A stretch of 10,498 bases of DNA from an uncultured Odoribacter sp. (GTDB taxonomy: Bacteria; Bacteroidota; Bacteroidia; Bacteroidales; Marinifilaceae): assembly GCA_900548135.1 (NCBI GenBank), contig URJC01000063.1, positions 1-10,498 on the forward strand, in the 5' to 3' direction. Both the position numbers and the translations under genes were made by a program. Below the pieces are notes generated by a model. It saw only the letters and a program-made list of their open reading frames with translations. It had not been told where the DNA came from and searched no databases. The stretch's first letter is position 1; each line of letters begins with the position of its first letter. Of this stretch, positions 6,584 to 10,498 are shown piece by piece.

Positions 6584-8224
6584 TTAGAAGGTTGCTTTTT
6601 TCTCAAAGATCATCATTGTTCCGCTTACGGGATGACGAAATTCCAGTTGTTCCGCATGCAGGTAAAGTCGCTCGGCTGCTTGACCGTAGAGTGTATCGCC
6701 GATGATAGGAGCGTTAAGTCCTTGAGGGTGGGCTGCATGGACGCGGAGTTGGTGGGTACGTCCGGTCAGGGGATAAAAAGCTACAAGGGTTTGTGTTCCA
6801 CGGCGTTCAATCACTTGATATTGAGTAATGGCCGGTTTGCCATATTCGTAGTTTACAATTTGACGCGGCCGGTCATGTGGATCCGGGCAAAGGGGGAGGT
6901 CAATCAGTCCGGATGTTGTATGTAGGATACCATCGAGGAGAGCGGTATATCGTTTTTTTATGCTATGTTTACAAAATTGGGCTTGTAGTTGTTGGTGTAT
7001 TTTCTTGTTTTTGGCAATAAGCAAGAGTCCTGAAGTTGCCATATCCAAACGATGCACCAATAATGGTCCGCTGGCTTCCGGATAAAGAAGCTTAAATTGC
7101 CGATATACGGAGGGCTGATCGGATTTACCGGGAACGGATAACATGCCTGCCGGTTTGTTGACTACAATTATCCATTCGTCTTCGTAAAGGATTTCTGCCT
7201 TGTATGCAAACTGATTGTCTAAAGGATTATTTTCAACTTTCATCCCTTGTAGCATATACTTTAAGATGGGTTCACATTTTTCTTTGCATGCGGGATAATA
7301 AAAACCATGCCGGCGAATTTCCGATTTCGGGGAATTGCCCCACCAGAATTCTGCCATGGCCAGCGGTTTTAATTGGTGTTGGTAAGCATATTGTAATAGT
7401 CGGGGGGCTGCACATTCGCCGGCACCTGCCGGAGGCGTTTCCCCGCCGGCTTCTTGAAAAAGTTTGCATAGGTTCTGGGTTTTTCCCAATGCATTGATTA
7501 GGTTGAATTGTTTAAATAATTGTTGTTGTAAGGCTGCAGAACGTTTTTTGCGTTCTGTCTTCAATTGTTGAATTTGGATTTCAAATGCATTTATTTGTGT
7601 TTGTAGTTTATCTGATTGTTGTGCCAGACGTTGTTTCAGGCGTTTGAATTCTGCTTTTTGGTACTGGCTTTCTTTTTGCAATTTTGCCTGTTCTTCGGCG
7701 CTAAGGTTATGCTGGCGGAGTTGGGCTCGTTCTTCACGTGCCTGGGTAAGGGCTATACGTGCTTTTGCCAGAATCTCCACAGCCAATTGCTGTTCTCTTT
7801 TTAAGGCTTCCCGGCATTGCATATACAGGATATCATTTTCCAGCTTATGAATACGGACGTTTAAAGCAGATATATATTCTTCTTCTGGTTTGAAAAAGCC
7901 ATCAGCTTGCTGTAGGTCGTATATCGGAGGAACAAAATAAGCATGTCTGTTTTTGCCGTCCAGCATACCTGAAAAAGCGGCCAGAAATCCGATTGCTCCG
8001 GTTTCATTCTGTACAATCAATACTCCAAACATTTTACCTTGTTGTAACTCTGCTTGCCATTGTTGTTGTAAGGTAAGATACGCTTGTACTTCTTTAGCTG
8101 CTTCCACACACAAAGGATGAGGTGTGTAATGGAATGGGTAAGTGAATTTTTCCGGTAGGGCTATCGTGTTTATAACGTGTGTAAAAGAATGGAACTTCTT
8201 TTCTGTTTGTTCTGTTTTCTGCAT
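6584..8224 (-). CDS. RluA-family pseudouridine synthase with long coiled-coil N-terminal extension
   Basis: The protein has 546 residues, over twice the size of E. coli RluA. The catalytic domain is at about 340-546: IIVVNKPAGMLSVPG (352-366), HRLDMATSGL (391-400) with the catalytic Asp394, KKRYTALL (423-430), and TGRTHQLRVHAAHP (487-500). The closeness of NKPAGMLSVPG and HRLDMATSG to RluA, rather than RluC or RluD, suggests isomerisation of U in 23S rRNA helix 35 and/or tRNA position 32; this is inference. The first 120 residues form a separate globular region (MFGVLIVQNETGAIGFLAAFSG at 65-86), then a Gln/Glu/Lys-rich coiled coil runs from about 120 to 235, followed by a linker with GGETPPAGAGECAAPRLL (260-277) and PLAMAEFWWG (287-296). 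There is no S4 domain. This large architecture is known among Bacteroidota and some Proteobacteria. It starts divergently from the gene at 8350; no terminator is evident before the rubrerythrin promoter. Confidence 0.92.
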   Translation of the reverse strand: MQKTEQTEKKFHSFTHVINTIALPEKFTYPFHYTPHPLCVEAAKEVQAYLTLQQQWQAELQQGKMFGVLIVQNETGAIGFLAAFSGMLDGKNRHAYFVPPIYDLQQADGFFKPEEEYISALNVRIHKLENDILYMQCREALKREQQLAVEILAKARIALTQAREERAQLRQHNLSAEEQAKLQKESQYQKAEFKRLKQRLAQQSDKLQTQINAFEIQIQQLKTERKKRSAALQQQLFKQFNLINALGKTQNLCKLFQEAGGETPPAGAGECAAPRLLQYAYQHQLKPLAMAEFWWGNSPKSEIRRHGFYYPACKEKCEPILKYMLQGMKVENNPLDNQFAYKAEILYEDEWIIVVNKPAGMLSVPGKSDQPSVYRQFKLLYPEASGPLLVHRLDMATSGLLLIAKNKKIHQQLQAQFCKHSIKKRYTALLDGILHTTSGLIDLPLCPDPHDRPRQIVNYEYGKPAITQYQVIERRGTQTLVAFYPLTGRTHQLRVHAAHPQGLNAPIIGDTLYGQAAERLYLHAEQLEFRHPVSGTMMIFEKKATF

Positions 8225-8250
8225 GGCAGGGTGACTTGGATATTGGCGGA

Positions 8251-8258
8251 TAAAGGTA
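8251..8258 (-). promoter_or_regulatory. Possible -7 box for the pseudouridine synthase gene
   Basis: The minus strand reads TACCTTTA, one base off TAnnTTTG, 27 nt before the ATG at 8224. No convincing -33 TTTG was found. It is the best candidate on this strand of the divergent intergenic region. Confidence 0.3.
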
Positions 8259-8278
8259 TAAATTCTGATTGAATTATT

Positions 8279-8295
8279 TCAATTCAATTCAATTC
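8279..8295 (+). repeat. Short tandem repeat of TCAAT in the divergent promoter region
   Basis: Three perfect copies of TCAAT followed by TC form a 17-bp run in the middle of the 125-bp region between the two divergent starts. It lies about 28 bp upstream of the plus-strand -7 box, partly where its -33 region is expected. It may be simple low-complexity sequence. Confidence 0.6.
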
Positions 8296-8322
8296 TGTTC
8301 TTCATGCAGTCAATCTTTTTCT

Positions 8323-8330
8323 TATATTTG
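8323..8330 (+). promoter_or_regulatory. -7 promoter box for the 128-residue unknown gene
   Basis: TATATTTG is an exact TAnnTTTG match 19 nt before the ATG at 8350, so the leader would be short (about 10-15 nt). The -33 region lacks a clear TTTG. Confidence 0.55.
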
Positions 8331-8349
8331 AAAACCTAAAGTACGGTTT

Positions 8350-8736
8350 ATGTTATCAAGAGATTTAATTGCTACAGTCATCAAAACTTTTTTTGAAGAA
8401 TTGGATAACGTTCGGGATGGAGGACGTCGGGAAAAACAGGGAAATTCTTATGCCGGTATTTATGCTGCTTATTTTAATAAAGAACGGGATTGGTTTTTGC
8501 AGGCCCCGGTGGCTGAAATTACTACTTTTCTGGCGGATGATCCGATTTATAAGTTAGAAATGTTGGTCGAACTGATGTTTCGGGATGTGAGGGCTATGAC
8601 TGATTTTGATATGCAAAGAGTGATTGGTCAGAAAGTATTGGAGTTATATGAAGTTATAGACTTTCGTGGTCAGGAATTTTCAATAGAGCGGATGAATAGA
8701 ACGATTGAATTGAAACAATTGCTGGGGCAAGCCTGA
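8350..8736 (+). CDS. Conserved-looking hypothetical protein, 128 residues
   Basis: I do not recognise a family. The protein is soluble, with no signal peptide or membrane segment, and looks almost entirely alpha-helical: an amphipathic N-terminal helix (LSRDLIATVIKTFFEELDNV, 2-21), a charged Gly-containing turn (RDGGRREKQGN, 22-32), an aromatic stretch SYAGIYAAYFNKERDWFL (33-50), then helices through KLEMLVELMFRDVRAM (68-83) and QKVLELYEVID (94-104). Only conserved-type hydrophobic and charged positions are visible; there is no cysteine cluster and no obvious catalytic motif. Coding is supported by good codon use, a fitting promoter, and a strong hairpin 13 nt after the stop at 8736. It is divergent from the pseudouridine synthase and probably monocistronic. 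A small helical scaffold or tetratricopeptide-like adaptor is possible but unproven. Confidence 0.82.
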   Translation: MLSRDLIATVIKTFFEELDNVRDGGRREKQGNSYAGIYAAYFNKERDWFLQAPVAEITTFLADDPIYKLEMLVELMFRDVRAMTDFDMQRVIGQKVLELYEVIDFRGQEFSIERMNRTIELKQLLGQA

Positions 8737-8748
8737 ATTTTAAACTCA

Positions 8749-8796
8749 AAAGCTCTGTTTCCATAACCTGAGACATGGGAACGGAGCTTTGGGTTT
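8749..8796 (+). terminator. Strong hairpin, probable terminator after the 128-residue gene
   Basis: A 16-bp stem (8749-8764 with 8775-8790) with two G-U wobbles in plus-strand RNA encloses a 10-nt loop. It is followed by TTTGGGTTTGTT, a broken T-tract. It begins 13 nt after the stop codon at 8736. The interrupted T-run leaves open an attenuator-like or RNA-stabilising role for the gene that follows 68 bp later. Confidence 0.7.
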
Positions 8797-8858
8797 GTTA
8801 GAGGGTGAACTTAATTAATCATCTCCCGTACATATTGTCAGAATTAAAAAGGATAGTT

Positions 8859-9272
8859 ATGAATCTGACAGCGTACGATAATGAATTTTTGATGGCCGCA
8901 ATTGTCATTATTTCGATGGCATTGATATTTTATTCAGTTGGTGTTTGGAGTGAACGGATACAGGGAGGTTTGAGAGGATGGCATGTGGTTGCTTTTGGTT
9001 TAGGGCTGGTGTGTGATTTTGTGGGAACGGCATTCATGGCTGAGTTAGTGAGGTTGACGGGACAGGATAACCAGTTACATGCTGTACTTGGGAGTATCGC
9101 CATATTTTTGATGGCTATCCATGCTGTTTGGGCATTTGAAACTTTCCGGAGAGGGTCAGCGAGGGCAGGGCGAAATTTTAGCCGTTTTAGTATCCTTGTT
9201 TGGTGCATTTGGCTGATTCCTTATTTTATAGGTATGTATCTGGGTATGACCGCTGCTGCTAGTGTTTCGTAA
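8859..9272 (+). CDS. HsmA-family four-helix membrane protein
   Basis: The protein has 137 residues and four predicted membrane helices (about 9-29, 41-62, 73-93, 108-130). The pattern YSVGVWSERIQG (25-36), WHVVAFGLGLVCDFVGT (41-57), HAVLGSIAIFLMAIHAVWA (74-92) and FSILVWCIWLIPYFIGM (110-126) fits the family named after Clostridioides difficile HsmA (TIGR03987 type), a membrane heme-binding protein linked to heme capture and protection from oxidative stress. His42, His74 and His88 lie in or at the ends of helices and are candidate heme ligands; that is inference. The chosen ATG at 8859 has a Shine-Dalgarno-like AAAAAGGA (8846-8853) at good spacing and starts at the family's usual N-terminus. 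A GTG at 8805 would add 18 residues without support. No dedicated regulator such as HsmR is adjacent, and no clear TAnnTTTG promoter was found. Confidence 0.78.
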   Translation: MNLTAYDNEFLMAAIVIISMALIFYSVGVWSERIQGGLRGWHVVAFGLGLVCDFVGTAFMAELVRLTGQDNQLHAVLGSIAIFLMAIHAVWAFETFRRGSARAGRNFSRFSILVWCIWLIPYFIGMYLGMTAAASVS

Positions 9273-9385
9273 ATTGATCGGGAAGTTTGGACGGCAAGTC
9301 AAAATGTTTGTTTTTAGGGAGAATTGGGCACAATGGGTTGATTGCAAAATGAGGCACTAAGTATGATCAGAAATCTCTGCCTGAT

Positions 9386-9394
9386 TTATCCACA
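9386..9394 (+). promoter_or_regulatory. Single consensus DnaA box
   Basis: TTATCCACA matches the bacterial DnaA-binding consensus exactly. It stands alone; no second box or AT-rich unwinding element was noticed close by, so this is not an origin. It could be chance. Confidence 0.3.
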
Positions 9395-9412
9395 GGAAAG
9401 AAATTATAATAA

Positions 9413-9511
9413 AGGGACAGTTTAATCGAGGTTGCCCCCTTGCGTTATGCTATGGTCAATCAGACCAACGTAGAATTGGCAGACCGAAAAATACTTGACT
9501 TAACTGAATAG
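9413..9511 (+). pseudogene. Short decayed reading-frame fragment
   Basis: Between a TAA at 9410-9412 and a TAG at 9509-9511 there are 32 open codons whose translation, including VAPLRYAMVNQTNVELADRK (residues 7-26), reads like real protein rather than random sequence. There is no plausible start with a binding site and I could not assign a family. It may be the C-terminal scrap of a lost gene, possibly mobile. The evidence is weak. Confidence 0.2.
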
Positions 9512-9600
9512 AAAATGGGTTAACCTTCAGAACCCTTGTAATCTAACCGCATGAACAAATGGGCAACAAGATATTGAAATTCGTAATGGATTGATATTAT

Positions 9601-9615
9601 GTGTTTTGTAAACAC
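9601..9615. repeat. Small perfect inverted repeat
   Basis: GTGTTT and AAACAC (9601-9606, 9610-9615) flank a 3-nt spacer. It sits 8 bp outside the IS3-like end, so it may be an old target-site feature or a protein-binding site. There is no T-run to make it a terminator. Confidence 0.45.
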
Positions 9616-9622
9616 TAATAAG

Positions 9623-9646
9623 TGAAGTGCCCCCAAAAAGTTGGAC
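9623..9646 (+). mobile_element. Solitary IS3-family-like terminal sequence (remnant)
   Basis: The sequence starts TGAAGTG and continues CCCCCAAAAAGTTGGAC, which has the look of terminal repeats of IS3-family (IS150-like) elements: TG at the outer edge, a C-run, an A-run, then GTTGGAC. In this orientation the element would extend rightwards, but no orfA/orfB transposase and no inverse copy of the end is present before the sigma promoter at 9796. So only an end remains, followed by at most about 150 bp of unrecognised internal sequence. Confidence 0.5.
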
Positions 9647-9795
9647 GGGTCATTAACTATCCGATCCCATTGAATCTACTTATGATGCCCTTATCGGTCT
9701 GGAGTACTGGCTTTTCGTGAGTTTTTCTTTCTGGCAGCGAAAAAAACTGAACATGCGGAAATATTGTATTTTGATGCTTGATTCACTCGGTGGCT

Positions 9796-9826
9796 TTTGC
9801 GAATCAGGCGGAATTGTCTATCTTTG
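9796..9826 (+). promoter_or_regulatory. Consensus Bacteroidota housekeeping promoter of the ECF sigma gene; decides its start
   Basis: TTTG (9796-9799), a 19-nt spacer and TATCTTTG (9819-9826) match the -33/-7 consensus in both elements and in spacing. This is the strongest promoter seen in the window. Transcription would begin near 9832, so an upstream in-frame GTG at 9717 cannot be the start of the sigma factor. Confidence 0.8.
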
Positions 9827-9869
9827 CATAAAAGTCGCTCACCTGCAAACTAACGACAAAAGCATGAGT

Positions 9870-10400
9870 ATGGAAAAGACATATGCCTATGAAGTAGAAA
9901 AAATCTTTACTTCCTGGTATAGTTCGCTGTGTTATTTTGCCTTTCGGTATGTACAGGACGATGAAACGGCCCGGGACATCGTTCAGGAGGTTTTTGTCCG
10001 CTTAATGGAAAAGCGGCAGGCATTTCAAAATGAGCAACATCTGAAAAACTTTTTATATCTGACCATAAAAAACGATTGTCTGAACCATTTACGCAACTGT
10101 CTTTCGCGGGAACACTACCTGAGTTATCTGAAACATGAAGGAGAACAGGACGAATTCGAATGCCGGATGATCGAAACTGAAATTTTCAGCCGGCTGAGAA
10201 AAGCAGTAGAAAAATTGCCCCGTGAATGCCGTAAAATATTCGAGTTGTGCTATTTCGAGGGGATGAATAACGAGAAAGCGGCCCAAACCCTGCAAATCAG
10301 TATTGAGACGGTAAAAGCCCAAAAGAAACGGGGCAAACAGATATTGCGGAAAAATCTGCAAGAGTTGTACCCGCTGTTCGCCTTATTATTCGGTCTGTGA
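9870..10400 (+). CDS. FecI-like ECF RNA polymerase sigma factor
   Basis: This 176-residue sigma-70-family factor is of the Bacteroidota expansion type. Region 2 spans about 10-75, with the core-binding and -10-recognition helices in FAFRYVQDDETARDIVQEVF (23-42) and HLKNFLYLTIKNDCLNHLRN (57-76). Region 4 spans about 112-160, with LPRECRKIFELCYFEGM (116-132) and a helix-turn-helix in NNEKAAQTLQISIETVKAQK (133-152). Regions 1.1 and 3 are absent, as expected for ECF factors. Such factors normally direct TonB-dependent transporter or polysaccharide-use genes and are held by a FecR-like anti-sigma encoded next door; that gene would lie just past the right edge. ATG at 9864 (two codons earlier) is an equal alternative start. 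A frame open further upstream to 9717 is rejected because the promoter lies inside it. Confidence 0.93.
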   Translation: MEKTYAYEVEKIFTSWYSSLCYFAFRYVQDDETARDIVQEVFVRLMEKRQAFQNEQHLKNFLYLTIKNDCLNHLRNCLSREHYLSYLKHEGEQDEFECRMIETEIFSRLRKAVEKLPRECRKIFELCYFEGMNNEKAAQTLQISIETVKAQKKRGKQILRKNLQELYPLFALLFGL

Positions 10401-10463
10401 TTCCGGTTACTTTTTCCTTAATTAATCCGAAGTTCCCGGTAAAATAAAAAAAATTCATTTTCA

Positions 10464-10498
10464 TTTACCCCTTTTTGCATATCATCGTGTAATAATAT
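10464..10498 (+). promoter_or_regulatory. Possible ECF-dependent promoter of the next (anti-sigma) gene
   Basis: ACCCCTTTTTG (10467-10477) and CGTGTAATAATA (10486-10497), separated by 8 nt, sit in the AT-rich spacer after the sigma gene. This is where FecI/FecR-type loci of Bacteroidota often carry an autoregulated promoter, and the two blocks have the usual ECF layout. The next gene is not in the window, so the call is tentative. Confidence 0.35.

Larger units (their letters stand above)
9273..9795. other. Gene-free stretch with remnants of mobile DNA
   Basis: More than 500 bp between the HsmA-like gene and the sigma promoter carry no convincing gene in any of the six frames. They contain a consensus DnaA box (9386-9394), a 32-codon open stretch ending in TAG (9413-9511), a 6-bp palindrome (9601-9615) and an IS3-like end (9623-9646). 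No tRNA, rRNA or riboswitch fold was recognised. The simplest reading is an old insertion site that has decayed. Confidence 0.6.

Noticed and set aside
8805..8858. GTG start adding 18 residues to the HsmA-like protein
   Set aside because: The ATG at 8859 has a good binding site and gives the family's usual N-terminus; the extension is not hydrophobic in the right way for an added helix or signal.
9455..9540. Possible tRNA or structured RNA
   Set aside because: Paired segments such as GGTC/GACC occur, but there is no T-loop consensus, acceptor stem or cloverleaf.
9431..9567. GTTGCCC (9431-9437) and GGGCAAC (9561-9567) as inverted repeats of a mobile element
   Set aside because: Only seven bases match, the flanks do not extend the repeat, and no duplicated target site is visible.
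9717..9869. N-terminal extension of the sigma factor from a GTG at 9717
   Set aside because: The consensus promoter at 9796-9826 lies inside it, the extra 51 residues do not resemble ECF sigma regions, and translation from 9864/9870 gives the family's normal N-terminus.
8810..10426. TTAATTAATC at about 8811 and again at about 10418 as a shared regulatory site
   Set aside because: A very AT-rich 10-mer is easily repeated by chance, and the two sites have different positions relative to genes.

Overview
The window looks like chromosomal DNA of a gut-type member of the Bacteroidales (Bacteroidota). The evidence is that several genes are preceded by the Bacteroidota promoter element TAnnTTTG, most leaders lack a clear Shine-Dalgarno sequence, and the gene families fit (FecI-like ECF sigma factor, paired M16 peptidases, rubrerythrin, RluA with a long coiled-coil extension). 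Moderate GC and gene content would suit Odoribacter or Butyricimonas relatives, but the genus is a guess.

Positions 1-8224 are all minus-strand genes. Read in the direction of transcription (right to left) they are: an RluA-type pseudouridine synthase with an N-terminal extension (8224-6584); a rubrerythrin (6384-5812), followed by a hairpin terminator; an AraJ-like DHA1 efflux permease (5710-4574), followed by a terminator; a second MFS transporter (4441-3005) whose C-terminal half resembles the eukaryotic MFSD1 family, followed by a perfect 13-bp terminator; then a likely three-gene operon of an FMN-dependent nitronate monooxygenase/FabK-like protein (2888-1938), an active M16 zinc peptidase (1905-667) and an M16 partner that has lost the HxxEH motif (633 to beyond the left edge).

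A divergent intergenic region near 8225-8349 separates these from three plus-strand genes: an unrecognised 128-residue protein (8350-8736) followed by a strong hairpin; a four-helix membrane protein of the HsmA family (8859-9272); and a FecI-like ECF sigma factor (about 9870-10400). Between the last two lies about 600 bp without a gene, holding what looks like a solitary IS3-family end, a short decayed reading frame and a consensus DnaA box. The sigma gene has the best promoter in the window (TTTG, 19-nt spacer, TATCTTTG). The last 35 bases carry a possible promoter for an anti-sigma gene lying just outside.

Functionally, the window is a set of small independent units rather than one system. 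Two plausible themes are oxidative-stress defence (rubrerythrin, HsmA-like protein) and peptide handling (MFSD1-like transporter beside an M16 pair), both of them inferences. I found no CRISPR array, tRNA, rRNA or intact mobile element.
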